From Bacillota bacterium (lineage in GTDB: Bacteria; Bacillota_C; Negativicutes; Sporomusales; Sporomusaceae), in NCBI GenBank assembly GCA_023441125.1, contig JAEZQV010000495.1, forward strand, positions 1-33,855: a DNA stretch of 33,855 nucleotides. The letters run 5' to 3'. The notes under the pieces were generated by a model. That model searched no databases and was not told the origin of the DNA. It was given only the letters and a program-made list of their open reading frames with translations. The position numbers were made by a program, and so were the translations under genes. Positions 17,534 to 26,300 of the stretch are shown in pieces; the stretch's first letter is position 1; each line of letters opens with the position of its first letter.

Positions 17534-18169
17534 ATGGTCATTAGCGCTGTTTCGACGTTAGCGCTGTATTGCTCGCGCTGCGGAAAAATTGAACTGCATA
17601 ATGTCTCCCGGTTTGCTATTCATAACTCGGAATGCCAGCTTGCCTGCAGCTGCGGTCAAGTGCAAGGGAGTATTGCCGGTGCTGGTCGCCATCAGTATCT
17701 GCTGGATATTCCTTGTGTTGTTTGCGAAACCAACCACTTAATATTTCTTGACGGCAAGCTGTTTCGGCAGCCCAAGGCAAGCAAAATATATTGTGCCCAG
17801 ACCAATCTGGAACTTGGTTTTGTTGGTAATCCTGAAGCTATTGCTGAGACTATTGCCAGGCACAAGCAAGAGGTGGCCAGTCTGGCCAGTGAGATGGAGG
17901 ACCAAGTAGACGATCAAGGGATAGAAAATTCGCAAATTTTGCTGGAAATTTTAAATAAAATTCATGATATTGCTGAGCAGGGAGGGGTATACTGCTCTTG
18001 TGGCAATACCGATGTGGACGTGGACGTACTTGTGGACGCTGTTGAACTGTCCTGCAGCCAATGTGAGGGACGGATGCTCATTTCAGCTAAAGACGAACAA
18101 GACCTGGCACGGATTTCGGTAACCGGAATTATTGAGTTGGCGCCGCTTAGGCGAACCAGTCGTAAATAA
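17534..18169 (+). CDS. Cysteine-rich, zinc-ribbon-like conserved hypothetical protein
   Basis: A 211-residue soluble protein with twelve cysteines. They are arranged as CSRC (13-16), C34, CSC (38-40), CVVC (61-64) and C87, then a charged helical middle (about 98-148), then CSC (154-156) and CSQC (174-177). This suggests two zinc-ribbon-like modules joined by a helix. An unusual short Val-Asp repeat (DVDVDVLVD) lies near 160-168. I do not recognise a named family and propose no activity. GGGGGG lies about eight bases before the ATG. It sits between spo0F and the transaldolase gene, where Bacillus carries fbaA, and its stop is only about 50 bases from the next start. Confidence 0.75.
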   Translation: MVISAVSTLALYCSRCGKIELHNVSRFAIHNSECQLACSCGQVQGSIAGAGRHQYLLDIPCVVCETNHLIFLDGKLFRQPKASKIYCAQTNLELGFVGNPEAIAETIARHKQEVASLASEMEDQVDDQGIENSQILLEILNKIHDIAEQGGVYCSCGNTDVDVDVLVDAVELSCSQCEGRMLISAKDEQDLARISVTGIIELAPLRRTSRK

Positions 18170-18218
18170 TTCATCCAAAGAGGCAGACTATACCAAGAAA
18201 AAGGCGCGTGAAGTATTC

Positions 18219-18863
18219 ATGAAGTTTTTTCTAGATACAGCTAATATTGCCGAAATCAAAGAAATTCTTCCCTTGGGTGTTGTGGCCGGCGTAACTACCA
18301 ACCCCTCACTTATTGCGAAAGAAAAGCAAAATATTATGGCGGTTATAACAGAAATTGCCTCGTTGACGCCGGGACCGGTGAGCGCCGAGGTAATCAGCAC
18401 CGAATTTAACGAGATGCTGCCGGAAGCGCGCCAATTGGCCAAGCTCGGCAGCAACGTGGTTATTAAAGTACCCGTTACTGTGGATGGTTTAAAAACAGTG
18501 CATGCGTTAGCGGCCGAGGGCATAAAAACCAATGTCACGCTTGTTTTTTCTGCCAATCAGGCGCTATTGGCCGCCAGAGCCGGGGCTGCCTATGTCAGTC
18601 CGTTTGTCGGCCGCCTTGATGATATCAGCCAGGATGGCATCGCCCTTATTAAGGATACGGCCGATATTTTCGCCATACATGGTATTGAAACGGAGATTAT
18701 TGCTGCCAGTATCCGTCATCCCCTGCATGTCACACAGGCAGCATTGGCTGGGGCTCATATTGCGACCGTACCTGCCAAGGTACTGACGGCGCTTTTAAAT
18801 CACCCGCTGACAGACGCCGGCGTTAAACGTTTTCTGGAGGACTGGCAGAAAGCCAACATGTAA
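18219..18863 (+). CDS. tal: Transaldolase of the small (FSA/TalC) subfamily
   Basis: A 214-residue TIM-barrel aldolase of the YwjH/TalC subfamily. The Schiff-base lysine is Lys83 in VVIKVPVT, with [15 protein letters not shown] at the start and GVTTNPSLI. The fructose-6-phosphate aldolases of this subfamily carry Gln in FAQV and Tyr in PYVNR. Here the matching positions are Glu57 (SAEV) and Phe129 (SPFVGR), the residues typical of transaldolase. I therefore call it a transaldolase of the non-oxidative pentose phosphate pathway. The Shine-Dalgarno is weak (AAAAAGG). It precedes glpX as in Bacillus (ywjH-murAB-ywjI, with murAB absent here). Confidence 0.9.
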   Translation: MKFFLDTANIAEIKEILPLGVVAGVTTNPSLIAKEKQNIMAVITEIASLTPGPVSAEVISTEFNEMLPEARQLAKLGSNVVIKVPVTVDGLKTVHALAAEGIKTNVTLVFSANQALLAARAGAAYVSPFVGRLDDISQDGIALIKDTADIFAIHGIETEIIAASIRHPLHVTQAALAGAHIATVPAKVLTALLNHPLTDAGVKRFLEDWQKANM

Positions 18864-18959
18864 GACTGTGATTAAGAGCAGTTCCAGGAGATAGAAGAGG
18901 CCGGGCGGGGGTGCCCGGCATAAATTTTGCCCCATCAAGAAGTAAGGAGATGTAGTATT

Positions 18960-19925
18960 ATGGAACGTGAATTAGCATTGGAGTTTGTACGGGTGACCGA
19001 GGCGGCCGCTGTTGCCTGCGGCCGGTGGATGGGTCGCGGCGATAAAATTGCCGCCGATCAGGCTGCCGTGGATGCGATGCGGGCTGCTTTTGACATCGTC
19101 AATATCAGCGGTTGCGTGGTGATTGGCGAAGGGGAAATGGACGAGGCGCCGATGCTCTATATTGGCGAAAAGGTAGGGCACGGCGGGCGTGAAGTGGATA
19201 TTGCGGTTGATCCTTTGGAAGGCACTAATCTGGTGGCCAAGGGCTTGCCCGGCTCCATTGCTGTTCTGGCGATTGCTCCCAGTGGCTGCCTCCTGCATGC
19301 TCCTGACATGTATATGGACAAAATAGCTGTTGGCCCACGAGCCAGAGGCAAAATCGACATAAATGCGCCGGTAGGGGAAAACTTAAGATCGGTGGCGGCT
19401 GCCCTTGAACGTAAAGTGGAGGACATGGTTGTTGTTATTCTGGACCGTCCCCGCCATGCGGCCATCATCAAAGAGGCGCGTGATGCCGGCGCCAGAATAA
19501 AACTGATCACCGACGGGGACGTTTCGCCAGCCATCAATGCGGCCATTGACGGCACGGCTGTTCATATGCTGCTGGGGATCGGCGGTGCGCCTGAGGGCGT
19601 GCTGGCGGCTGCCGCCATCAAGTGTTTGGGTGGCGATATGCAGGCCAAACTGTGGCCGGAAAATGACAACGATATCGCCCGGGCCAAAAGTATGGGCATC
19701 ACCGATATAAATAAAGTGTTCACACTGGACGATCTGGTTAAAGGCAATGATGTTATTTTTGCAGCGACTGCCATTACCCAGGGAGATTTGTTAAACGGCG
19801 TACGCTATTTTGGCGGCGGGGCCCGCACTCATTCTATTGTTATGCGGGCATCAACAGGTACTGTGCGCTTTGTTGATGCCATCCATAAGTTTGATAAGAA
19901 ACCTATGCCGATTAAACGGGCGTAA
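18960..19925 (+). CDS. glpX: Class II fructose-1,6-bisphosphatase
   Basis: A 321-residue GlpX-type phosphatase of gluconeogenesis. Metal- and substrate-site motifs include [18 protein letters not shown] and the DPLEGTN loop, with [13 protein letters not shown] near the end. Length and order fit the family. AAGGAGATG lies before the ATG at 18960. It is the last gene of the run; in Bacillus rho would follow, but here the run ends in a long hairpin. Confidence 0.96.
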   Translation: MERELALEFVRVTEAAAVACGRWMGRGDKIAADQAAVDAMRAAFDIVNISGCVVIGEGEMDEAPMLYIGEKVGHGGREVDIAVDPLEGTNLVAKGLPGSIAVLAIAPSGCLLHAPDMYMDKIAVGPRARGKIDINAPVGENLRSVAAALERKVEDMVVVILDRPRHAAIIKEARDAGARIKLITDGDVSPAINAAIDGTAVHMLLGIGGAPEGVLAAAAIKCLGGDMQAKLWPENDNDIARAKSMGITDINKVFTLDDLVKGNDVIFAATAITQGDLLNGVRYFGGGARTHSIVMRASTGTVRFVDAIHKFDKKPMPIKRA

Positions 19926-19963
19926 CGGCAGTAAGCTAAAATTTACTGAGGTTTACCGGCGCG

Positions 19964-20037
19964 AGAGATTGTTTTGTCAAAAATTCCTCCAGTGGCCTTA
20001 GCCACCGGTTAGGGGGAGCTATGGCGGAACAATCTCT
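19964..20037 (+). terminator. Long imperfect hairpin after glpX (terminator or structured RNA)
   Basis: AGAGATTGTT (19964-19973) pairs perfectly with AACAATCTCT (20028-20037). Inside, TCCTCC pairs with GGGGGA (one G-U), and the tip is GTGGC-CTTA-GCCAC. After it comes TTGTGGTTTTATT, a weak U-tract. It explains part of the 377-base gap before the M23 gene. The rest (20038-20302) is AT-rich at first and shows no gene. Confidence 0.5.
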
Positions 20038-20302
20038 TTGTGGTTTTATTACCGGATATTTTAAAGAAATTGATACACAATATGTAAGTTATCAGTAAAA
20101 TAATCCAAGTTATGCATATTTTCCGGTCCAATTGCTTATGCTAATACTGGGAATATTTCGGTTAACAGCCTATCCTGTCCTGGAGATGTATTCTTATAAG
20201 GAAAGGACAACACACGGCCGTAGTTTTCGCCCAAAGATCGCCCAAGCCGTGTTGCTTTACAATTCTGTTAACCAAATTAGACCAGTAAGCGAGGTGATGT
20301 AT

Positions 20303-21187
20303 TTGATTCTGCCGAAACTGAAAGCCAAGCAATGGGCTTATTTGAGCGGGGCTGCCATTTTGGCGGGAGTATGGATGGTGCCTGCCAGGCCGCCGGAGAC
20401 CAAGCCGGAAATTATACCAGCCGTACCGGCAGCCGAAACACCAATTGCGGAGGTAGCGGCTGCTACGCCGCAGCCCAACCAGCAGACTGTCAGAAGGCAT
20501 ATTGTGGCTGCCGGTGATACTTTGTCCGGTATTGCTGAGCAGTATGGCATTGACCTGGAGACAATTACGGCAGCCAACCCAGGCATCAGCGACCTTATTC
20601 ATCCCGGTGACGAGCTGATCATACTACCGCATAAAGGCGCTATTTACCAGGTAGCCAGCGGGGATACACTATGGGATATCGCCAATACATACGGTATCCA
20701 GGTAGACGCCATTAAAGCGGCCAATCACAAAGAAACTGACGATATTGATGTAGGCGAAAAACTGTTTATTCCCGGCGCACGCTGGGCCCGGGCAGATCCT
20801 GCCGTGGCGCGCGCTTCTTTTAGCCGGTTCATTTGGCCAACCAAGGGGGAAATCTCTTCGCCGTTTGGCTGGCGCTGGGGACGGCTTCACGCCGGTGTCG
20901 ATCTTGCCAATGATGCCGGCACCCATGTTATGGCCGCCAGGGCCGGGAGAGTTATCTGGGCAGGCTGGCGGGGCGGTTATGGCTATACGGTTATGATTGA
21001 CCATGGCGGCGGCTATGTAAGCCTGTACGGCCATCTCAGCGATTTTTTCGTTGAGGTGGGTCAGTATGTCCGGGCCGGACAGCGGATTGCCTCCATGGGC
21101 AGCACCGGCAATTCAACCGGACCTCACCTGCATTTTGAAGTGCAAAAAGACGGCCAGCCCGTAGACCCAATGGGCCTATTGCCGTAA
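20303..21187 (+). CDS. LysM and M23 peptidase domain protein (cell-wall endopeptidase)
   Basis: A 294-residue protein with an N-terminal membrane anchor or signal (about 10-27), two LysM domains (HIVAAGDTLSGIAEQYGI and YQVASGDTLWDIANTYGI), then an M23 zinc endopeptidase domain. The metal site is HAGVDLAN plus GPHLHFE, both intact, so it should be active against peptide cross-links of peptidoglycan outside the membrane. The start is TTG 20303, six bases after GAGGTG (20291-20296). ATG 20297 touches that site and the far upstream ATG 20132 has none. The pattern resembles general wall hydrolases and spore-coat-associated LysM/M23 proteins; sporulation use is not shown. Confidence 0.9.
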   Translation: MILPKLKAKQWAYLSGAAILAGVWMVPARPPETKPEIIPAVPAAETPIAEVAAATPQPNQQTVRRHIVAAGDTLSGIAEQYGIDLETITAANPGISDLIHPGDELIILPHKGAIYQVASGDTLWDIANTYGIQVDAIKAANHKETDDIDVGEKLFIPGARWARADPAVARASFSRFIWPTKGEISSPFGWRWGRLHAGVDLANDAGTHVMAARAGRVIWAGWRGGYGYTVMIDHGGGYVSLYGHLSDFFVEVGQYVRAGQRIASMGSTGNSTGPHLHFEVQKDGQPVDPMGLLP

Positions 21188-21202
21188 TAAATGCCTAAAC
21201 GC

Positions 21203-21233
21203 AAAAACCACGTCGCCAAGCGACGTGGTTTTT
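21203..21233 (+). terminator. Strong intrinsic terminator of the M23 gene
   Basis: AAAAACCACGTCG (21203-21215), loop CCAAG, CGACGTGGTTTTT (21221-21233). A perfect 13-bp stem ending in a U-run. Confidence 0.95.
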
Positions 21234-21399
21234 AATGTTTAGTGTAACTCCACAAGGTTTAAACGCCGACAAAATCAGAGCAGAGCGGCTCTTAAATCGT
21301 TCCTCTATGGATTGCCGCAAACGGCCAGAGTGCCTCAGATGCAGCGTTCTGATTTCATGATTATCTACACTGTCTCAATCTGGTTGGAAATAGGAAGCA

Positions 21400-21508
21400 T
21401 ATACAATGTACGGGCCGGAAGGAGGACGCGAACGGAGTCGTACTGGAAGTACGTCGCAGTGAGCGCCCGGACGACAACGAAGCAGGTGGGGCGCTATGGC
21501 CGTTTGGC
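21400..21508. repeat. GC-rich, structured non-coding element at the 3' end of the minus gene
   Basis: This stretch has several short inverted repeats: GTAC-TGGAA-GTAC, AGCGCCC with GGGCGCT, and GGCC-GTTT-GGCC. It carries purine-rich blocks such as GGAAGGAGGACGCGAACGG. It covers the stop codon (21494-21496) of the metallophosphatase-like gene. The overlapping plus-strand frame (21312-21533) has an Arg/Thr-rich, unconvincing product. It has the look of a dispersed intergenic element, which cannot be shown from one copy. The neighbouring part of the 306-base gap (21241-21399) holds nothing I can name. Confidence 0.35.
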
Positions 21509-22429
21509 CAGGTGTTGCAAAGTAGCATCATGATACGGCCACGCCGCATCCGTCATCGCCTTATCCGGCGGAGCGATAACAGAAAATATACTGGCAGTAT
21601 CGGTTTGGGTGACTACCCACTTTTTGCCGATTTTCTCAAAAGTCAAGTCGGTTTTGCTTAAACTGCTGCCAAACTTGCCGGGGCTGGCGGCAGCTACGCC
21701 GTTTACTTCCAGACCGTTATTTCTCACGACAACGATGGCGTCAACTTGCTTTTGGATTTTTTTAGTGGTGGCGGCGATGGCGGCATTTTCATCGGTGAAA
21801 AACAGACCGCCGTGATTCTGGAGATCGGTGTCATTGCTGATGGCGGCTACGCCAATAATACCGATCCGGATAATTTCCTTCTTCTTTTTTTCTTTACCGA
21901 CATCGAATTCTTTAATGGTATAAGGCTTGATCATGGACCAGTTTTTGGCGGCATTATTGGTGTTAGCGGCCAGGACCGGAAACTTGGCCAGCTTAAGAGC
22001 TTTGGACAAGTAGGCCGGGCCATAGTCGAATTCCCCCTCGCCCAGCGTCAGGGCATCATAGCCGAGAGCGTTGTACATAGTGATCATCGGGGTGGGAAGT
22101 TTGGATGTTTCCTGGGCGAAATAGTTGGTCAGGACGGAGCCTGAGAGCATATTGCCGCCGTCGACCAATAACGTGTACGGATTACTCTGGCGTTCTTTCT
22201 TTACCAGGCTCGCGATCCGTACCAGGCCGAACTCGGCAGTGCGGGGAAACTGATAATCCCAGTTGAGAATCTGTCCGTTTACTCCGGCTGTAGCCAGTAC
22301 GGTAACTTTTACAGGCGCCGGCGGGGCGGCGGGTTGTTTAGGTTTAGCCAGAGCCATGGACGGCAGGCACCAGATAACGGTTAGGGCCAGGGCCGCAAGG
22401 CGCAGTAACTGCTTATGAAATTTGTACAA
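21494..22429 (-). CDS. Exported 5'-nucleotidase-like metallophosphatase, ligands lost (probable pseudoenzyme)
   Basis: A 311-residue protein with a signal peptide (residues 1 to about 28, ending SMALA). It then follows the N-terminal fold of UshA/5'-nucleotidase metallophosphatases. Three metal-binding motifs are degenerate. TNDxHG is ATAGVNG (46-52), with both ligands gone. The GD motif is VDGGN (89-93). GNHEFDYG is GEGEFDYG (130-137), lacking the catalytic Asn-His. The late His motifs are also absent, while NALGYDALTLG remains. The C-terminal nucleotide-binding domain is missing. Catalysis is unlikely and a binding role is possible. The start is TTG at 22429, seven bases after GGAGGG. An in-frame TTG at 22444 overlaps that site. 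Confidence 0.75.
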   Translation of the reverse strand: MYKFHKQLLRLAALALTVIWCLPSMALAKPKQPAAPPAPVKVTVLATAGVNGQILNWDYQFPRTAEFGLVRIASLVKKERQSNPYTLLVDGGNMLSGSVLTNYFAQETSKLPTPMITMYNALGYDALTLGEGEFDYGPAYLSKALKLAKFPVLAANTNNAAKNWSMIKPYTIKEFDVGKEKKKKEIIRIGIIGVAAISNDTDLQNHGGLFFTDENAAIAATTKKIQKQVDAIVVVRNNGLEVNGVAAASPGKFGSSLSKTDLTFEKIGKKWVVTQTDTASIFSVIAPPDKAMTDAAWPYHDATLQHLAKRP

Positions 22430-22535
22430 AGTTGATCCCTCCAAAGATACTGTTTATATTATTATTTTCGACATGCATGCAGAATTTTCCTGTCGGCAGT
22501 ATGATTCAGGCGAAAAATACTCTGCAACAGGTGCG

Positions 22536-22565
22536 GTATATGGTGCTGTTGTCACGGGAATAATA
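22536..22565 (+). promoter_or_regulatory. Sigma-F promoter of the prsW-like/fin operon
   Basis: GTATA (22536-22540), exactly 15 bases, then GGGAATAATA (22556-22565). The -10 matches the sigma-F consensus GGnRAYAMTW at every position and the -35 matches GYATA. The expected start is about 22572, with the Shine-Dalgarno GGAGA at 22586. Confidence 0.7.
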
Positions 22566-22597
22566 ACTGTACAGGGAATGATTGCGGAGACGTATTG

Positions 22598-23020
22598 ATG
22601 AGCTATGTGATTGCTTTGCTTATGGCCAGTTTGTGTTTTTTGCTGAACCGGTTATTTTTGCGAACCATTGGACCGGTGACGCTCATAAGTATCGGTCCGT
22701 TGGCGGAAGAGGCGGCCAAAACCCTGTTTGCCTATTATCTGGGGGCAGACATCGTGGCCGTACATGCCTTCTTCGGTGTAATTGAAGCGGTCTATGACTG
22801 GTTTCAGGACAGAAAAAACGGTCACTTACTGGCACCGGTATTAAGCATTGCCGGCCATTTGGCCTTTGGTGCCATTACGGCCGGTGTCCTGAATCTGACC
22901 GGCCGTATCTGGCTGGGGCTGCTGGCCGGTACCGTGGTGCACCTAGCCTATAACGTGGCAGTGGTCAGACTGCTGTCCGGCCAACCCGGCCATAACCCAG
23001 GAAGGAGGGATAAGCCATGA
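22598..23020 (+). CDS. Small PrsW-like integral membrane protein (putative intramembrane protease)
   Basis: A 140-residue protein with about four hydrophobic segments. It carries the hallmarks of the PrsW/CPBP-like glutamic intramembrane protease group: EEAAK (Glu37, Glu38, Lys41), HAFFGVIEAVYDW (His56, Glu63), GHLAFGAI (His87) and VHLAYN (His115, Asn119). Classical PrsW is longer and in B. subtilis starts cleavage of the anti-sigma factor RsiW. This is a minimal version. The ATG at 22598 lies seven bases after GGAGA; the TTG just upstream is too close. Its end overlaps the fin start (ATGA), and a sigma-F-type promoter stands in front, so forespore expression is predicted. Protease activity is inferred from motifs. 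Confidence 0.7.
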   Translation: MSYVIALLMASLCFLLNRLFLRTIGPVTLISIGPLAEEAAKTLFAYYLGADIVAVHAFFGVIEAVYDWFQDRKNGHLLAPVLSIAGHLAFGAITAGVLNLTGRIWLGLLAGTVVHLAYNVAVVRLLSGQPGHNPGRRDKP

Positions 23021-23265
23021 AAATTTTTTACACTTGTGAATATTGTGGTGAGCCGATCGATACATTAGAAGTAGATCAGGTTGATGAGGCTAAGTTTGGT
23101 TTTGATTGCTTGACGGCCCAGGAACGTCAGGATATAATTAAGACTGATGTGGCGCAAAATGCCATTTATGTAAAATCATTGTGTGATTACTGTATAACAT
23201 CGATGGGGTTGGATGATAATATTGCGTTAGGGATATCAGCCGTCCATAAGGGCTACACTCATTAA
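23017..23265 (+). CDS. fin: Anti-sigma-F factor Fin family protein
   Basis: An 82-residue zinc-finger-like protein with Cys7-x2-Cys10 (YTCEYCG) and Cys56-x2-Cys59 (LCDYC) flanking the family's LTxxER segment (LTAQER, 32-37). This matches B. subtilis Fin (YabK), which inhibits sigma-F late in forespore development so that sigma-G can take over. Its position directly before mfd is the same as in Bacillus. The C-terminus is slightly longer. GAAGGAGGG precedes the ATG, which overlaps the upstream stop. Co-transcription with the PrsW-like gene from the sigma-F promoter would give the known negative feedback on sigma-F. Confidence 0.85.
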   Translation: MKIFYTCEYCGEPIDTLEVDQVDEAKFGFDCLTAQERQDIIKTDVAQNAIYVKSLCDYCITSMGLDDNIALGISAVHKGYTH

Positions 23266-23302
23266 AACGGAAGATTTTCCGGAGAAGAACAACATGATAT
23301 GT

Positions 23303-23333
23303 AAGGGCTTTAGCCTAGGCTAAAGCCCTTTTG
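23303..23333 (+). terminator. Intrinsic terminator between fin and mfd
   Basis: AAGGGCTTTAGC (23303-23314), loop CTAG, GCTAAAGCCCTT (23319-23330), then TT. A perfect 12-bp stem. It separates forespore-type fin expression from mfd. Confidence 0.8.
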
Positions 23334-23359
23334 GTACTACCTGGAATGAGGTTTTTTGT

Positions 23360-26300
23360 ATGGGAGAGAATACAATGCGAACACTTTTCGCAGCTTTATA
23401 CGAAGACACGGCTTTACGGCAGGCTCAGACTGCATTGGCAGTGGCCAATACCCAAAGTTTGGTATATGGCATAACCGGCGCACAAAAAAGTGTGCTTATT
23501 GCTGCTGCCTTTCAGCAGGCTGCCAGGCCGACCGTCATCATGACAGCCAGTCACGAAACCAGTGAATTATTAAGAACGGACCTTATGTCGCTTTTGCCTG
23601 AGGTTACGGTAGTGGAACTGCCGGCCATCGATATTGTAACCTTTGCCGCCGCTGCCAAAAGTGTAGAACTTGCCGCCAGGCGTATGGATGTACTAAGCCG
23701 CATGGCCCGGGGAGAAAACATCATTATCTTGGCTACGGCGGAAGCGGCCATGCAGAAGGTGCTGCCCAAACAGGAATTCTTAAACAGCCGGGTAACGCTG
23801 ACTCGTGGCGGCGCCGTCAAGCGCGAGGAGCTTGTCCACTCCCTCGTCGGGTTTGGTTATGAACGGGTTGATCAGGTGGACAGTGCCGGCCAGTTTAGCA
23901 TCCGCGGCGGTATTATTGATATTTTTGCCGTTAACCGCGGCCTGCCGCTCCGGGCAGAACTGTTTGGCGATGAGGTTGATTCTTTGCGGGAATTTGACCC
24001 GGCCAATCAGCGCTCGGTCCAGGAACTGGCGCTGGCGGATATTATGCCGTTAACCGAACCGGAATACAGCGGCAGACCAGCCGTGTTTGCGTCTTATCTG
24101 CCGGCCGGAGCAACGCTTATTTTCGATGAACCGGCGCGGTTTCGGGAACAACTAAGCAAATTGGTAAAGGAAAATCCGGATATCAAGCGGCGGGTATTTG
24201 CCTGGACAGACCTGATAGCTGCCTGTCAGGCCTATAATGTGGTATATTTGTCGCTGCTCCTGCAAAAAATACCCAACGCCCAGCCGGCAGAGATTATCAG
24301 TATTACGGCCAAAGGCATCGCGCCGTTTCACCGGCAGCTTGACATGCTGATTACCGAGATTAAAGGCTGGCAGGATAAAAAATATACCATTGCTTTGTTC
24401 ATGCCTAGTCAGGATAAGGCGGTTACCATCCAGCAGAATCTGGCCCAGGAAGGCATCAGCGCCATTATGGCCGAGGCGGGGCATGTGCCGCTTAAGCCGG
24501 GAGTGGTTGTTGTGTCGGCCGGTGCCCTGTCCGGAGGGTTTGAATTTCCTCAGGCTAAATTGGTTGTGTTAACCGAACTTGATATTTTCGGACGACAGAA
24601 AAAGAAACGCCGGCCGCGGGTCGGCAAAGACCAGCAAATTACTTATTTCCGGGATATTAATCTCGGTGACTATGTCGTGCACGTTAACCACGGCATCGGT
24701 AAATATGTCGGCGTGGAGACGCTGGAGGTCGGCGGCGTCCATAAGGATTACCTGCATATTCGTTACGCCGGTGACGACAAACTGTATGTACCGACCGATC
24801 AGGTAAGCTTATTGCAGAAATATATCGGGGCCGAGGGCGAAGTGCCCCGGCTTAGTAAAATGGGCGGCAGCGACTGGCTTAAAGTCAAGACCAGAGCCAA
24901 AGCAGCCGTGGCCGATATGGCCAAAGAGCTGATCGAACTTTACGCGCAGCGCCAATTGCAGGTAGGATATGCCTTCCAGCCGGATACCCCCTGGCAGCGT
25001 GAGTTTGAAGATGCTTTTCCTTATGAGGAAACCCCCGACCAGCTGCAGGCCATTGCTGAAGTCAAACGGGACATGGAGCAGCCGCGCCCCATGGATCGCC
25101 TGCTATGCGGGGATGTCGGCTTTGGCAAAACCGAAGTGGCTATCCGGGCTGCCTTTAAAGCCGTAATGAGCGGGAAACAGGTGGCGGTACTGGTACCGAC
25201 CACCGTTTTGGCCCAGCAGCACTATCAGACCTTTAGCTCCCGCTTTGCCGGTTTTGGTACTGTTGTCGATGTTGTCAGCCGGTTCAGGAGTGCCAAAGAA
25301 CAAAAAGCCACCCTGCAGAAACTGGCCCTTGGCCAGGTGGATGTGCTCATTGGTACCCACCGCATTTTGCAGGCCGACGTGGTGTTCAAAGATCTGGGGC
25401 TCCTGATTGTGGATGAAGAGCAGCGGTTTGGTGTGGCCCAAAAGGAAAAGATGAAACGCTGGCGGGCTAATCTCGACGTGTTGACCTTAAGCGCTACGCC
25501 CATCCCGCGGACGCTGCATATGTCACTGGTTGGCGCCCGCGATATGAGTATCATTGAAACACCGCCGGAAGACCGTTTTCCGGTGCAGAGCTATGTGGTT
25601 GAATATAATGAAGCGATTATCCGTGAAGCCATTGTCCGCGAATTAAAACGCGGCGGCCAGGTATACTTTGTTTATAACCGGGTGCAGACTATCGATAAGA
25701 TCCGGCAGCGGCTCAGCGAGATTTTGCCTGACGCTACCATCAAAACAGGTCACGGCCAAATGCCGGAGGAACTGTTGGAACAAGTCATGCTGGACTTTTA
25801 TGAAAACCATGATGATGTTCTGATTTGCACCAGCATTATTGAAAATGGACTGGATGTACCTAATGCCAATACCATCATTGTGTACGATGCCGACCATTTC
25901 GGTTTATCGCAACTGTATCAGATGCGCGGGCGGGTTGGGCGCTCACACCGCATGGCGTATGCCTATTTTACCTACCGGCGTGATAAAGTGCTTACCGAGG
26001 TAGCCGAGAAGCGGCTGCAGGCCATCAAGGAATTTGCCGAGCTGGGTTCAGGCTTTAAAATCGCCATGCGGGACCTGGAGATCAGAGGTGCCGGCAATAT
26101 CCTCGGCCGGGAGCAGCATGGTCATATTGTCAGCGTCGGTTTTGAAATGTACTGCCGCCTGCTGGATGAGGCGGTGGAAGAACTGAAGACCGGCAAAGTA
26201 TTTGTACCGCCGCCTGAACCGATCATCGAACTTAATATTGATGCTTATCTTACCGGCGCGTATATCAGCGATGCCATGCATAAGATCGAAATTTATCAGC

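Noticed and set aside
19964..20037. c-di-AMP (ydaO) or other known riboswitch before the M23 gene
   Set aside because: The conserved core sequences of ydaO and of GEMM-type riboswitches are not present.
20114..20143. GCATA-18-TATGCTA, possible sigma-G promoter for the M23 gene
   Set aside because: The match is modest, the leader would be about 150 bases, and no sporulation role of the gene is established.
21312..21533. 73-residue plus-strand open frame in the GC-rich element
   Set aside because: Its composition is Arg/Thr-rich, it has no ribosome site, and the palindromic DNA explains the sequence better.
22467..22473. TGTCGAA (minus strand), a perfect Spo0A box before the metallophosphatase-like gene
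   Set aside because: A single 7-base match is expected several times by chance in a window this size; no second box lies nearby.
22489..22496. TGTCGGCA as a second Spo0A-type site
   Set aside because: It departs from the TGnCGAA core.
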